The notes beneath the pieces were generated by a model. That model was not told the DNA's origin. It did not search any database and was given only the letters and a program-made list of their open reading frames with translations. Positions 18,597-29,424 of a DNA stretch of 64,000 bases are shown in pieces. The translations under genes were made by a program, and so were the position numbers. Position 1 is the first letter of the stretch. Each line of letters begins with the position of its first letter. The DNA lies in the NCBI GenBank assembly GCA_007694185.1, contig RECD01000253.1, forward strand, positions 1 to 64,000, in the 5' to 3' direction. Origin of the DNA: Planctomycetaceae bacterium. GTDB taxonomy: Bacteria > Planctomycetota > Planctomycetia > Pirellulales > Pirellulaceae.

Positions 18597-20197
18597 TGAG
18601 TCTGATTCTGGTCGGTGTGGTGGTCCGGATGTATCAGGGGTTGGTGATGGCGACCCCGACCCTGATGACGGGACTGTTCATCGCGGGGGTGCTCCGTTAT
18701 TACCTCGGTGCCGCTGACACACGCCGTTTTTTTGGTGGCGATTCGTTTCGTTCGCTGCCCCAATCGTGGCTGATCGGGATGCTGCTTCCCGTCTGTTCGA
18801 TCGGGGTCCTGCCGATCCTGATCGAACTGTATCGGGCGCGGGTTCGACCCGGCGCGATGACCGCCTTTGCGCTTTCGGCGCCGCTGTTCAACCCGCTGTC
18901 ATTGCTCTACGGGCTGACACTCTCGCGGCCGATCGTGATCATCAGCTTCGCGTTGGCATCGCTGGTCATGGTCACGCTGCTGGGGATGATCTGGGATCGA
19001 TTCTCTCGCCGCCCGGCGGATGATTCGGAACCGATTACCGGAACCGCCATACCGGAAACCGACGCCTTCTCGGCGGACGCCGCTGGCGGCCGGAATCTCA
19101 GTGCCGACTTGCCGGAGGAGCGGAAGATCATCGGGCTGTGGCGGATGTTGGCGTTGGTCGTTTACATGGCTCGGGAGTTGACCGGGCGTTGCGGCGGCTA
19201 TGCACTGCTCGCTTTGGCGGGCCTTGGGATGCTTGCCGTCCTGCTGCCCTTTAGCGCGTTGCAATCGGCATTCGAGATGGGGGACCCGTGGGCGCCTGCG
19301 CGGATGACGCTGTTGGCCGTCCCGGTGTATGCCACACCGATGACGGCGATGAGCCAGTTAGGGATGATGTTTTTGCATTCGAACTCCCCCGGTGCCGCAT
19401 TGGCACTGCTGCTGCTCGGTGCCGGCATGAACCTCGCGACACTGGTTTGGTTCGTCCGTCGCTACGGCGCTGGAGCGATCTTCATCTGGTTCGTCTCCTT
19501 GCTCGCGATCGTGCTGGTTTCTGCCTACGCGATCGACCGGCCGTTGGTGCTGCCCGGCGCCGAACCGGCCGGTCACACCCATGCGTTCGATCTTTATGCC
19601 ACGCCGTTTCCTCCCCAGACAACGCTGAGTTGGCAGATCGTAGCCGACGTCGCCAACCGACCGTTCGGGCTATTCGACTCGATCGGCTTAGGGCTGCTCG
19701 CGGGAATCGCCATCGGCGGTTGGCTCCTGCGCCGGTTCGGGATCGACGAGTCTCGCTTTCAAACGGCGGCTGCGACTCAGGTGGCCAGTTACGATCGGAT
19801 CGTTCCGGCGTCGGTCTTGGGGGTGACGATGTTGGGCGGACTGATCGCCCTGAGTGTCGTCGGTTGCTACGCCTACTACCCCTCGCCCCAGGAATGCCTG
19901 AAGGAGATTTCGATCATCCGTGGCGAGGCTTACACGGCCGCGCGGTCCGGCAACGTCGAACAGGCGATCCACTGGATTGAACAGTTGGAGGATTGGAGCC
20001 GCAAGCTTGAGGTCGGCACTTTCCTCCGCGTCGGCCAGGTACGGCCCTATCAGCGGATGCAGGGTCATTTGATCCGCAAGAAGTTGGAACTTTTGGAGCA
20101 CGAGTTGGAACACGAGCCTTTCGATCAAGATGCCGTCGATGAGTTGGTTCGGCAATTGTTCAGTGCGGATCAACGCTGGCGTGACGCGTTTCGTTGA
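18593..20197 (+). CDS. permease (DUF318/ArsP-like family)
   Basis: 534 aa; two hydrophobic halves, LLPVCSIGVLPILIELYRARVRPGAMTAFALSAPLFNPLSLLYGLTL; extra soluble C-terminal segment. Confidence 0.72.
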   Translation: MMSLILVGVVVRMYQGLVMATPTLMTGLFIAGVLRYYLGAADTRRFFGGDSFRSLPQSWLIGMLLPVCSIGVLPILIELYRARVRPGAMTAFALSAPLFNPLSLLYGLTLSRPIVIISFALASLVMVTLLGMIWDRFSRRPADDSEPITGTAIPETDAFSADAAGGRNLSADLPEERKIIGLWRMLALVVYMARELTGRCGGYALLALAGLGMLAVLLPFSALQSAFEMGDPWAPARMTLLAVPVYATPMTAMSQLGMMFLHSNSPGAALALLLLGAGMNLATLVWFVRRYGAGAIFIWFVSLLAIVLVSAYAIDRPLVLPGAEPAGHTHAFDLYATPFPPQTTLSWQIVADVANRPFGLFDSIGLGLLAGIAIGGWLLRRFGIDESRFQTAAATQVASYDRIVPASVLGVTMLGGLIALSVVGCYAYYPSPQECLKEISIIRGEAYTAARSGNVEQAIHWIEQLEDWSRKLEVGTFLRVGQVRPYQRMQGHLIRKKLELLEHELEHEPFDQDAVDELVRQLFSADQRWRDAFR

Positions 20198-20249
20198 GCC
20201 GGTTCGCAGCGATCGAGGTCGTCCCGCGGAGCGTCGCCTCAGGAGTCGG

Positions 20250-21974
20250 CTACTCCGCGGAGATGCAGTCGGCGATGGTCTGCATGAACTTCCGCGACCA
20301 TTCCGCGTGCCGCGGTCCGGTACTCCGGCGAACCTGCGTGATCACCAACGCTTGATCGGGATCGACAACGAAGACGCAACCCGAGAACGACCCGTGCCCG
20401 AGCGTCCGCGGGCCGAAGAGCAACTCGCCGGCTCGCTCTGAACCGGCACCGTCGCCTGGGCGGCGGTGCCGAACCCAATGCAGCCCCAACCCTTCCTCTG
20501 CGGTCGGCCCGCTCTCGACGACGCGAAGGGGTTGCGGAAGCAGCGACGCGAAAGTCTCTGACGAGATGAATTCCAGCGAACCGTAGCGGCCTTGATTCGC
20601 CACCCATTGACCGAGGATGCCCAGTTCCATGGCCGTGAATTCGCCGTCGGAACTCGCGTTGCCCATCACCACATCGCCGAACCCGAGCGGGCGAAAGAGG
20701 TGGTCTTCGTAAATCCGAGCCGCGTTCTTGCCGCAAACGATCTCCATCGCTTTAGCGGTCAATTCGAACCCCAATCCGCAATACGCGTACCGGGAGTTCG
20801 GTTCGTTGACGTCGATTCCGTTCAACACCACGTTCTCGAGGTGCGGGTTCTTCATGCCGCCGAAGTCACCGTGCCCGGTCAACCCGCTCGTATGATTCAG
20901 GCACTGACGAAACGTCGGGACATGCGGGTCATTTTGGGGAAAATCAGGGAATACCGCCGACAACGGGGCGTCGAGATCGATCAGCCCCTGATCGACAAAT
21001 TGGCTGAACATCAACGCCGTGACCGTCTTGGTGAGTGAGGCTACCCAACATCGATAGTCCAGCGGGACAGGCGTTTGGCTGTCGGCGTTTTGAAAGGCCC
21101 GGTGGGTGACGATGACCCCACGCCGAGCGACCAACGTCACAAACGGCTCGCCGGTATCATCCGCCCAAGCTTGGCAGAGGGCGTCGATCCGGGCTTTCGC
21201 GTCCGGCACGACGCCCGCCTGCTCCGCAGTCCCAGCTGTCAGCGTCACAGCGGGGTTTTCCAACGGACGTGGCGCTCGCAGCGGGCGGACCTTGTCGTGC
21301 AGACCGAGTTGTTTCAACTTGAGCGCCAGGTGGTGCTCGTCATTCATGACGGAAGCCGATTCGACGTATCTCGCCGCACGGCCGAGCGGTTCACTCTCGG
21401 TGAGGCCCGCCAGGAGGATCGCCCCTTGCTGGCTTTGGGTCAACGCTTGGCCCACCAGGCCGGTGAGCAACCGGGTGATTTCGCCTTCTCGCTCACGCCA
21501 AGGGGCGGGCGTGTTGGCGCCGGGAAAATTCGGCAAAGCGATTGTCAGATCGATTGATGACGCGGCCCCGATATCGCGAGGGATAACAAAAAAGGTCAAC
21601 GCCCGCCGCAGCGGCGTTCCGTTGGGCGCCGTTCCTGAAATCGATGCCATCCAGCGACCCGGATGCTGCGGTTGAGGGAACTCAGTCAGCGTGGCATCGA
21701 ACCAACGAACCGAGAAATTGACATCACCCCGCAGTCGTCGTACCTCATCGACATCGCGCCAAATGATTCGGGGAACGGCATCCGGTGAAACGATCCAGCC
21801 GCCGAGATTCGCCGGCATCAATTCCTGATTCTGGAACCGTTGTCGCTGCTCCGGCAACGGCACATGAGAAATCGACTCGGCGGGAACCGTCGGGTCCTCC
21901 GCGATCGCCGCAGCAGGGAGATTGCCGGCCGCAAACAACAGGCAGATCGTTAGCGGGTGCAGCAGCCGTTTCAT
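20250..21974 (-). CDS. secreted serine hydrolase (beta-lactamase / class C family)
   Basis: Start at ATG 21974 (MKRLLHPLTICLLFAAGNLPAAAIA signal peptide); SxxK in CWVASLTKTVTALMFSQF; YCGLGFELTAKAMEIV; HGSFSGCVFVVDP. Confidence 0.85.
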   Translation of the reverse strand: MKRLLHPLTICLLFAAGNLPAAAIAEDPTVPAESISHVPLPEQRQRFQNQELMPANLGGWIVSPDAVPRIIWRDVDEVRRLRGDVNFSVRWFDATLTEFPQPQHPGRWMASISGTAPNGTPLRRALTFFVIPRDIGAASSIDLTIALPNFPGANTPAPWREREGEITRLLTGLVGQALTQSQQGAILLAGLTESEPLGRAARYVESASVMNDEHHLALKLKQLGLHDKVRPLRAPRPLENPAVTLTAGTAEQAGVVPDAKARIDALCQAWADDTGEPFVTLVARRGVIVTHRAFQNADSQTPVPLDYRCWVASLTKTVTALMFSQFVDQGLIDLDAPLSAVFPDFPQNDPHVPTFRQCLNHTSGLTGHGDFGGMKNPHLENVVLNGIDVNEPNSRYAYCGLGFELTAKAMEIVCGKNAARIYEDHLFRPLGFGDVVMGNASSDGEFTAMELGILGQWVANQGRYGSLEFISSETFASLLPQPLRVVESGPTAEEGLGLHWVRHRRPGDGAGSERAGELLFGPRTLGHGSFSGCVFVVDPDQALVITQVRRSTGPRHAEWSRKFMQTIADCISAE

Positions 21975-22325
21975 CGAAGCCAGCTCTCTCCGGTGTTCAC
22001 GGGGGATCGGTTCCGCATGTCGGGACCAAAGCGACGAACGTGAACAGACGGCCGCATGAAGGACGCCGTCCGGATCGCTCATTCGATCGGCCAAGTTGCA
22101 TGATGGCCGACCGAGAGCCGTTGTCAAATCGGGTGCCGGGCGAGCCGCCTTCGCATTTGGCGGGCGGGGCATGCGCGGCTACCGATTTCTTCGTCGATCG
22201 TGAGCGGGCAGGCTTCCGCGGCGAACCAGCTTTGGCCAGATCCGTTCCGCGGATTCGCTTTACTGGCGCGGGCGGCATCATTAGAGTTTTGGCTACCCCT
22301 TCCCCTTCACGATGGAAACCTACCG

Positions 22326-23198
22326 ATGCCTTCCCGACCGTTACAATCCCTTTTAGCTTTTGCCTTTCTGCTGACGATCGGTTCCGTCGCCCGCAGCCAA
22401 ACGGAGCGGTCGGTGGGCGAAGTCGATGTTGAAAAACTCCTTGAATCGCTGCACTTTCACGCCCCTTTTGATGGCACCGCTGATGCCAAGCGGTTCGCCG
22501 GCGACGGACGCATTCGCACCGCCGATTCGTTGCGTCGCGAGCGGATCACCGTGGGGATGCAGGTCCCGGGAGTCTCGATCGCGTCGGGCCAGGGGCGGTT
22601 TGGCGATTGCCTGCGATTCACACAAAAGACCGAGCAGGTGCTGTTGTTCGCCGGCAACGAAATGCACCACTCCGCGAATGACTGGTCGGGAACGGTTTCC
22701 CTCTGGATGCGGCTGAGTCCCGATCAGGACCTACCGGAGGGCTATTGCGACCCGCTGCAGATCACCCATGTCGATTGGAACGACGGGTCGCTGTTCATCG
22801 ATTTCGACAAGGATTTGCCGAGGGATTTTCGACTCGGCGTCTTCAGCGACTTGACGCACTGGAACCCGCAAAAGATCGCGTGGGACCAATGGCCGGTGGA
22901 TCAGCGGCCGATGATCACCGTCAAACGCCCGCCATTTTCGAAGGAGCGCTGGACTCACGTGGCCTTCACGTTTGAGCGGATCAACGCGGAGGTCGGCGGA
23001 GATTCCCGAGCGACGCTCTACTTGGACGGCAAAGCGGTTGGAGACCTGAAGAAGCCGCTCAAGTTTTCTTGGGATCCGGAGAAGGCCGTGATCCTGTTGG
23101 GCGTCTACTATGTCGGCGATTTGGACGATCTGATGATCTTCGACCGGGCACTCGACCCAGCGGAAATCGCCTACCTGACCGACCACACGCTCAATTGA
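22326..23198 (+). CDS. secreted LamG/concanavalin A-like domain protein
   Basis: Start at ATG 22326 followed by a signal peptide; GTVSLWMRLSPDQDL, WTHVAFTFERI, ATLYLDGKAVGDL, LDDLMIFDRALDPAEIAYL. Confidence 0.82.
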   Translation: MPSRPLQSLLAFAFLLTIGSVARSQTERSVGEVDVEKLLESLHFHAPFDGTADAKRFAGDGRIRTADSLRRERITVGMQVPGVSIASGQGRFGDCLRFTQKTEQVLLFAGNEMHHSANDWSGTVSLWMRLSPDQDLPEGYCDPLQITHVDWNDGSLFIDFDKDLPRDFRLGVFSDLTHWNPQKIAWDQWPVDQRPMITVKRPPFSKERWTHVAFTFERINAEVGGDSRATLYLDGKAVGDLKKPLKFSWDPEKAVILLGVYYVGDLDDLMIFDRALDPAEIAYLTDHTLN

Positions 23199-23247
23199 GT
23201 TGCACGCACCTGCTGGTGATGCTCGTTCGCGGCAGCCCGCGGACGGG

Positions 23248-23784
23248 TTACTCGTTCGGCTGGGCTGGCGTCTCCGCAGCGTCTGGCGTCGGTGCTGCCT
23301 CGGGGGCCGATTCTGGTGCTGCGGGTTCCGCAGCACTGAGAGCGGGTTGCTCTTCGCCGGCAGTCGGTTCCGTGGCCGGGGTCAGTTCGGCCGGGGTCAG
23401 CACACCAGCGGGATCGGCTGCGGAGGACTCGTCACCGAAGTCGATCGTCCCGGGGCTTCCCGAACGCTGTTCGGCGGGAGTCGGCGAAAGACGAGGGGTG
23501 TCCGGGTCGATCGCAACGGTGGCGCCGTGAGAGCCGATCAGCCACATCGTGAAAGCACAGAGGGCGATCCAGCCCAGCGCGGTGAAGCTGGTGATTTTGG
23601 TGAACAGGTCACCGGCCTTGGTACCGAAGGCGCTTTGCCCACCGGGACCGCCCAGGGCGCCGGTCAAGCCGCCGCCTTTGCCGCGTTGCACCAAGATCAA
23701 CAGGATCAGGAACAGCGACAGGAAGAACAAGGCCCAACCGAGCATCATGCTGACGATGTTCGCCAAGAGGAAAAAGGGGGTCAT
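23248..23784 (-). CDS. secG: preprotein translocase subunit SecG with extended Ala/Pro/Glu-rich C-terminus
   Basis: 178 aa; [46 protein letters not shown]. Confidence 0.92.
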   Translation of the reverse strand: MTPFFLLANIVSMMLGWALFFLSLFLILLILVQRGKGGGLTGALGGPGGQSAFGTKAGDLFTKITSFTALGWIALCAFTMWLIGSHGATVAIDPDTPRLSPTPAEQRSGSPGTIDFGDESSAADPAGVLTPAELTPATEPTAGEEQPALSAAEPAAPESAPEAAPTPDAAETPAQPNE

Positions 23785-23890
23785 GCGATCCGTCTCAACG
23801 AGGATAATTGAAGGCGATGAAGTCAGTTGATGGTCATTTTTGCGGACTGAACGTCAGTGTCCCTTCCGTTTTCGGCTAGGTCAATCCCGA

Positions 23891-24661
23891 TCAGGCGAGC
23901 GTCGCTTCGGCAGCGGCGATGATCGCCAGGAAATCGGCCGCCTTGAGGCTGGCGCCACCGACCAACGCCCCATCGATGTTGGGCTGCGAAAGCAGTTGCG
24001 CGGCATTGTCCGCTTTGACGCTGCCGCCGTACTGGATCCGAATCTGTGCGGCCACTTCCGGGGTGAACAGTTCACCGAGCAGCTTGCGGATCAGTTGGTG
24101 AACCGCCTCGGCTTGCTCGGGTGTCGCTGTCAAACCGGTGCCGATCGCCCAGACCGGCTCGTAGGCGATCACGATCCCGGCCGCTCGAACTTCGTCCAAG
24201 CCTTCCAGCGACCCGAGAATTTGGGCCCGAACGACCTCGTCGGTCTGATCCGCTTGCCGTTGTTCCAAAGTTTCACCGACGCAGACGATCGGTACCAAGT
24301 TGCCTGCCAGGGCGGATTGCAGCTTCTCCGCAACGAACGCATCGGTCTCAGCGAAGTACTGCCGCCGTTCGCTGTGGCCGAGGATCACGAACCGACAACC
24401 GACGTCGGTCAGCATTCCCGCATGGACTTCGCCCGTGTAGGCCCCGTCACCGGCGGGGTATAAGTTCTGAGCCCCCAGTTCGATGGGCGATCCGGCTACC
24501 AAGTCGGCCACGACGGTCAAATAGGGGTTAGGTGGGCAAACGGCGACTTCGGTCCGAACGTCCTGGTTGAGCCCGTTCAGCAGTTGCCGGACCAATTCGA
24601 TCGCGGTCTGGCGGCGGGTATTCATCTTCCAGTTACCCGCGATGAAGGGTCGTCGCGTCAT
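23891..24661 (-). CDS. tpiA: triosephosphate isomerase
   Basis: 256 aa; [64 protein letters not shown]. Confidence 0.98.
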   Translation of the reverse strand: MTRRPFIAGNWKMNTRRQTAIELVRQLLNGLNQDVRTEVAVCPPNPYLTVVADLVAGSPIELGAQNLYPAGDGAYTGEVHAGMLTDVGCRFVILGHSERRQYFAETDAFVAEKLQSALAGNLVPIVCVGETLEQRQADQTDEVVRAQILGSLEGLDEVRAAGIVIAYEPVWAIGTGLTATPEQAEAVHQLIRKLLGELFTPEVAAQIRIQYGGSVKADNAAQLLSQPNIDGALVGGASLKAADFLAIIAAAEATLA

Positions 24662-25695
24662 GTCAAAGCCTGGGGTAGGGGAGAGATCGTCTTGCCGAGC
24701 AATTCGGCCATCTGGCGGATCTTGGCTGCCAATTCGCGATATTGATCAGGAAGCAACGCCTGTGGGCCGTCGCTTTTGGCGACCTCGGGGCAATCATGAA
24801 CCTCGATGTGAACCCCATCCGCCCCGGCTGCGACGCCGGCCAGTGCACAGGCCGGGATCAGGTCGGGACGCCCGGTGGCGTGCGACGGGTCGACGATGAT
24901 CGGCAGGTGGCTCAAGGTTTGCACCAACGGCACCGCGGAAACGTCGAACAGGTTTCGGGTCGCCGGATCGAAACCCTTCACACCCCGCTCGCAAAGCACG
25001 ACGTTCGGATTCCCCTGGCTGAGGACGTACTCGGCACTCATCAACAGGTCGGTCACGGTCGCGCTCATGCCACGCTTCAGAAGCACAGGGCGGTTCGTTC
25101 GCCCGACCTCCGTCAACAGCACGAAGTTCTGCATGTTCCGAGCGCCGATCTGGATCATGTCGGCGTAGCGGGCCACCAGGTCGACACAGCGAACGTCGGT
25201 CACTTCGGTCACGACGGGCATTCCGAACCGATCCCCGACGTCCCGCAACAACTTCAGCCCGTCCTCGCCCAACCCCTGAAACGCGTAGGGGCTGGTCCGC
25301 GGCTTGTAGGCGCCACCTCGGAACAGGTTCGCACCGGCGTCGCGGACGCTGCGGGCGATCCGGAACATCCGGTCTTCGTCCTCCACGCTGCACGGGCCGG
25401 CGATCATTCCCAGATTGCCGCCGCCGATTTTGACCCCCGACACGTCGACGACGCTCGGTTCGGGATGGGCATCCAGGGAAGCTAATTTGTAAGGCGGCAG
25501 GACAGGCACAACCTCGGCCACTCCGGGAATCGCCCGCAGCGGTTCCTCACGAATTCGATTTTCGTCACCGATGATCCCGACGATCGTGCGGTAGGTGCCG
25601 CGGCTGAGATGGGCACGCATGCCCAATTCCTCCACCCGCGCGATCACATGGGCGACCTGGTCTTCCGAGGCACCGGTTTTCAGAATGAGGATCAC
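24658..25695 (-). CDS. aroF: 3-deoxy-7-phosphoheptulonate synthase (DAHP synthase, AroF/AroG bacillus-type)
   Basis: 345 aa; [67 protein letters not shown]; 4-nt overlap with tpiA. Confidence 0.96.
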   Translation of the reverse strand: MILILKTGASEDQVAHVIARVEELGMRAHLSRGTYRTIVGIIGDENRIREEPLRAIPGVAEVVPVLPPYKLASLDAHPEPSVVDVSGVKIGGGNLGMIAGPCSVEDEDRMFRIARSVRDAGANLFRGGAYKPRTSPYAFQGLGEDGLKLLRDVGDRFGMPVVTEVTDVRCVDLVARYADMIQIGARNMQNFVLLTEVGRTNRPVLLKRGMSATVTDLLMSAEYVLSQGNPNVVLCERGVKGFDPATRNLFDVSAVPLVQTLSHLPIIVDPSHATGRPDLIPACALAGVAAGADGVHIEVHDCPEVAKSDGPQALLPDQYRELAAKIRQMAELLGKTISPLPQALT

Positions 25696-25813
25696 GGAAC
25701 GGCAGTCGGTGAGTTGGTTCGAACAGGGATAAAATGCTCAGCCAAAAAGACGATTGACCGAGATGAAGAAAACACCGGCGAGCCCAGCTTGGCAACTGGG
25801 CGGGAGCGATCAG

Positions 25814-25895
25814 TAGGGCTGACAGGAGTTGAACCTGCACTCCCGAAGGAACTGGATCCTAAGTCCAGCGCGTCTGCCAATTTCGCCACAGCCCC
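25814..25895 (-). tRNA. tRNA-Leu (anticodon TAG), no encoded CCA
   Basis: Reverse complement GGGGCTGTGGCGAAATTGGCAGACGCGCTGGACTTAGGATCCAGTTCCTTCGGGAGTGCAGGTTCAACTCCTGTCAGCCCTA folds as a class II tRNA: 7-bp acceptor stem (one G-U), CTGGA-CTTAGGA-TCCAG anticodon arm, GCAGG-TTCAACT-CCTGT T arm. Confidence 0.95.
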
Positions 25896-26038
25896 GTGAC
25901 TTCCTGAGGTCGCCCCGACAGACGGCCGTCGAATCAAAAAAGGTTGGCAATGCCACGACATCCTCCCTGGCACGCTGGCCAGAGAGAAAACGTCAAGGGA
26001 CAGCCGATGAGCGACCGGCCGACCGACAACACACCGCC

Positions 26039-26578
26039 TTACTGGCCTGATTCGGAATTGGCGGTCGGGACCACCCACACCTTAACCTCGCCCTGAACTT
26101 CGCTGTGCAAATGGACCTTCACGGTGTACAGCCCGAGTTCCCGCAGCGGTCCTTCCAGGCGAATTTGGTCGCTGGCCAAGGTCACGCCAACCGCCTTCAG
26201 GGCGTCGACGATCTCGTGAGCCCCGACACTGCCATACAGGTGGCCGTCGTCGTTCGCGTTCGCTTCGATCGTGATCGACTGCTTCGCCAAATCGTCCGCC
26301 GCACGGCGGAAATCTGCCAGCTTTTCGAGTTCGATCTGTCGGAGCTTCTCGCGGTGCTTTTCGACCATCCGCTGGTGATGGTCGGTCGCGATCGTCGCCA
26401 AGCCCTGTGGCAACAGGTAATTCATCGCGTAGCCAGGGCGAACTTCGACGATATCACCTTGACGCCCCAAGTGCTCCACGTTGTGAATCAGCAGCAATCG
26501 GTAACCGCCGTTAGCCCCCTTGGGCAGTCGCTTGTGCGCTCGATTCGCTTTCCGTGTCGTCGTTTTGAAAGTGGGCAT
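26039..26578 (-). CDS. rplI: 50S ribosomal protein L9
   Basis: RLLLIHNVEHLGRQGDIVEVRPGYAMNYLLPQGLA; start set at ATG 26578 because the longer ORF runs into ssb. Confidence 0.95.
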   Translation of the reverse strand: MPTFKTTTRKANRAHKRLPKGANGGYRLLLIHNVEHLGRQGDIVEVRPGYAMNYLLPQGLATIATDHHQRMVEKHREKLRQIELEKLADFRRAADDLAKQSITIEANANDDGHLYGSVGAHEIVDALKAVGVTLASDQIRLEGPLRELGLYTVKVHLHSEVQGEVKVWVVPTANSESGQ

Positions 26579-26675
26579 GCTCGCCTCGTCGGGATGAACG
26601 CCGACCGGGTCTGTTGAAACCGGCAGGGTCGGCGATTGAAGGGTGTTGGGATTGAAAATGACAGCAGGATTGTCG

Positions 26676-27179
26676 TCAAAATGGAATGTCGGGGTCCTGG
26701 TAACTCGAACCGCCGCCCGTGGGCTGGGCGTCGCGACGTCCGGGCGGGGCATAATCCTCGGCCGAGTCGTCTTGGTAACTTTCATGGACCTGCCGGGCCG
26801 AACTCGCCGAGCTACCGCCGCGACCCGAGTCCGTCCGTCCCGAATCGTCCTGACGACTGCCGAGCAACTGCAAACGCTCGCCGACGACCTTCAGACGCGA
26901 TTTTTTCTGACCGTCCGCTTCCCAGGTCTCGTATCGCAACCGGCCTTCGATGAAGACCGGCGAGCCCTTTCGGAGGTACTCCGCCGCGATCTCCGCCGTC
27001 CGGCCCCACAGCGTGATGTCGACGTAGGTGACATCGTCGACCCATTCGCCCTGAGCGTTCTTTCGCCGATCGTTGACAGCCATCCCCAAGTCAGTAACCG
27101 CCGTCCCACCGGGCGTGTGACGCAGTTCGATGTCTCGAGTCAGGTTGCCGATCAGCATCACGCGGTTGTAACTAGCCAT
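26676..27179 (-). CDS. ssb: single-stranded DNA-binding protein
   Basis: 167 aa; MASYNRVMLIGNLTRDIELRHTPGGTAVTDLGMAVND; acidic/aromatic tail ending DPDIPF. Confidence 0.97.
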   Translation of the reverse strand: MASYNRVMLIGNLTRDIELRHTPGGTAVTDLGMAVNDRRKNAQGEWVDDVTYVDITLWGRTAEIAAEYLRKGSPVFIEGRLRYETWEADGQKKSRLKVVGERLQLLGSRQDDSGRTDSGRGGSSASSARQVHESYQDDSAEDYAPPGRRDAQPTGGGSSYQDPDIPF

Positions 27180-27245
27180 GTTTCGTTCTCACGTTGAGGT
27201 CCGGATGGTAGCAAAACCAAGGCGAAGCCGATCCACAGATCGCTG

Positions 27246-27635
27246 CTAGGCCGAATCACCGTCGTCGACCGAAATCGCGGACGCGTCGGGACGCGGCAAC
27301 GATGCTTCACCACGAGCGTGAGCCAACATCGGCTCGACCAAACGCGGATCGACTTTGAGCGTCAAGTGCCGCAACACCGGTTCGCTCAATTGGCAGCCCC
27401 GATCCAGTTCCGGCAAACGCGTGCTTTCCATTTCGACGTAGGTCAACCAGTAAGTCCCCTTCTGGTGGCCGTCGATCGGATAGGCGAGCTTCTGCTCTTG
27501 CCACAATCGGCTAGCCAAGACGTTGCCGCCGATGTTTTCGAACAATGCGTTCACACCGGCACTGACGCCCCCGGGATCACGGCTGTAGTGATTGCTGTCC
27601 AAAATAAACAGCGTTTCATAAACGTTGCGGGCCAC
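27246..27635 (-). CDS. rpsF: 30S ribosomal protein S6
   Basis: 129 aa; MARNVYETLFILDSN..KLAYPIDGHQKGTYWLTYVEME; synteny with ssb/rplI. Confidence 0.94.
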   Translation of the reverse strand: MARNVYETLFILDSNHYSRDPGGVSAGVNALFENIGGNVLASRLWQEQKLAYPIDGHQKGTYWLTYVEMESTRLPELDRGCQLSEPVLRHLTLKVDPRLVEPMLAHARGEASLPRPDASAISVDDGDSA

Positions 27636-27803
27636 GAAAGGTTGCTCCCCAAAAATCTACTAGCGAAATCGCAAATCTGAATCAAAAAACTGAATCCGTC
27701 GCCAACGCCCCGGATCGTCGGCCTCCGCCATCAACCCGAATCGCCGCTGCCGGCCCGCTCCCATCTGCCCCGCTACCGACGCGATCCGCATTTGTCCCGC
27801 GCG

Positions 27804-28388
27804 TTACGAAGCTGAACCCGCCGCATTGTAGCGGTTCATGCAAAAAGCGACACCATGGACAAGCCATTGCAAGGTGGCTTCGGTCGCCACGTCGATGGCT
27901 GCATCTACCGACCCTCGAACCTGAGCAGGAAACGGACTGAGCACATAGTCGACAACCTCCCGACCGGGCGGGGGGCGATCGATCCCAAATCTTAACCGAG
28001 AAAACTGATCCGTACCGAGCTTCGCGATGATATCGCCGAGCCCCTTTTGGCCGCCCGCCGAACCGTTGCAGCGAAATCGCAGCCGACCGGTGGGCAGGTT
28101 CATGTCATCACAAATCACTAACAACTCGTCGTTCGCCGGATCGACTCGAAAAAAATCGACTGCCTGACGAACGCTTCCGCCACTGGCATTCATGAAGGTC
28201 AGCGGGCACAACACCGCAACCGATTGGCCTTCATAATTCGCCTCAGCCAACTCGCCTCCGAATCGATTGCGGACCCGCGGCCGACCCAAAATCGGATCGA
28301 CCAGCTTTCCCACAATCTCAAAGCCGACGTTGTGCCTGGTTCCCGCATACTGTCGACCGGGATTTCCAAGCCCGACGATTAACTTCAT
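27804..28388 (-). CDS. pth: peptidyl-tRNA hydrolase
   Basis: Start at ATG 28388; MKLIVGLGNPGRQYAGTRHNVGFEIVGKL, PLTFMNASGGSV, VICDDMNLPTGRLRFRCNGSAGGQKGLGDII. Confidence 0.97.
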   Translation of the reverse strand: MKLIVGLGNPGRQYAGTRHNVGFEIVGKLVDPILGRPRVRNRFGGELAEANYEGQSVAVLCPLTFMNASGGSVRQAVDFFRVDPANDELLVICDDMNLPTGRLRFRCNGSAGGQKGLGDIIAKLGTDQFSRLRFGIDRPPPGREVVDYVLSPFPAQVRGSVDAAIDVATEATLQWLVHGVAFCMNRYNAAGSAS

Positions 28389-28585
28389 TTCTCCAACTCT
28401 TACCGCCTGATGCCGGACCAACGCCCGTCATCGATTGTCCGCTAACGACCGGGACGTTCGCGGCCGCGATTCCGACAGCCTGACCGCCGATCAGCAAGCC
28501 AAACTCACCAGATCCCAGGCCCGACACCCGTCGGCAGCCCCGGGCAGAACTGCTGCCGAGCCGCCGAAACCACCAGCCAACCCGT

Positions 28586-29179
28586 CTACTCCGTCACTTC
28601 CTCGGCCTCGCCCTCGACCTCGGACCCTCCGCCCTTCGGCTTTTCGATGTGAACCACGACCGTCTCGGAGGCAGTCAGCAGCTCGACCCCGGGTGGCAAC
28701 ACCAAATCGGCGGCGGTTTTGTGCCCGCCCAGATCGAGATCGTTGACGTCCAGCAGCAACGAGTCGGGGATTTCCCCGGCCGGGCACCGCACGGTCACCG
28801 AGTGAATGTTTTCCAGCAGGATCCCGCCGCTGCGAACCCCGACCGATTCGCCTTGAACCGATACGCTGACCTCGACTTCGACCTGTTCCTTCAGGTTCAC
28901 GCGAACCAGGTCGAGGTGCAGCACTTCGATACCCAAATGGTCGAACTGCACCTGGCTGAGCAACGCCGTGTCGCTGACCGCGCCCTGCAGGGTCACCGTT
29001 TTGGTGTGGTGCCGCAGAGCCATCTTGATTTCCGTCATCGGGACGGCGAGATGGCGATTCGTCTCGCCATGCCCGTACAAGACGGCGGGAACCATCCCGG
29101 TCCGACGAAGCCGTACCGAGGCAGCCGTGCCGGTCTGGTCACGCAACTGGACATTGAAGATTTCTGAGCTGACACTCAC
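28586..29179 (-). CDS. rplY: 50S ribosomal protein L25/general stress protein Ctc
   Basis: 197 aa; RRTGMVPAVLYGHGETNRHLAVPMTEI, VEVEVSVSVQGESVGVRSGGILLENIHSVTVRCPAGEIPDSLLLDV. Confidence 0.94.
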   Translation of the reverse strand: MSVSSEIFNVQLRDQTGTAASVRLRRTGMVPAVLYGHGETNRHLAVPMTEIKMALRHHTKTVTLQGAVSDTALLSQVQFDHLGIEVLHLDLVRVNLKEQVEVEVSVSVQGESVGVRSGGILLENIHSVTVRCPAGEIPDSLLLDVNDLDLGGHKTAADLVLPPGVELLTASETVVVHIEKPKGGGSEVEGEAEEVTE

Positions 29180-29424
29180 GACAGTCGGGCTCCGCAGGGA
29201 GTTTATCGTAGAAAATTTTGAATCCGGCAGTTCGCCGGTTATCTAGCAAATGGGGGGCCTAAGTATGGCAAGCCCAGTCAGTTTCGCAAGGGCATAAAAT
29301 CCCCGCTCGGGAACTTTTGCGACGGGTTCCCATTGCCACCCAAGGCGAGCGGCGGCTAGTCTCGCCTCGAGTCGAGTCTGCACCGAAATACCGACACCCC
29401 TGCCTGGGCAGCCCCTGACGCGGA

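Noticed and set aside
20224-20260. CCGCGGAG...CTCCGCGG hairpin between convergent genes as terminator
   Set aside because: One arm lies within the serine hydrolase coding sequence, the loop is long and there is no U-tract; too weak to call.
26579-26785. N-terminal extension of the rplI ORF
   Set aside because: Overlaps the 3' end of ssb and lacks L9 similarity; the L9-like region follows ATG 26578.
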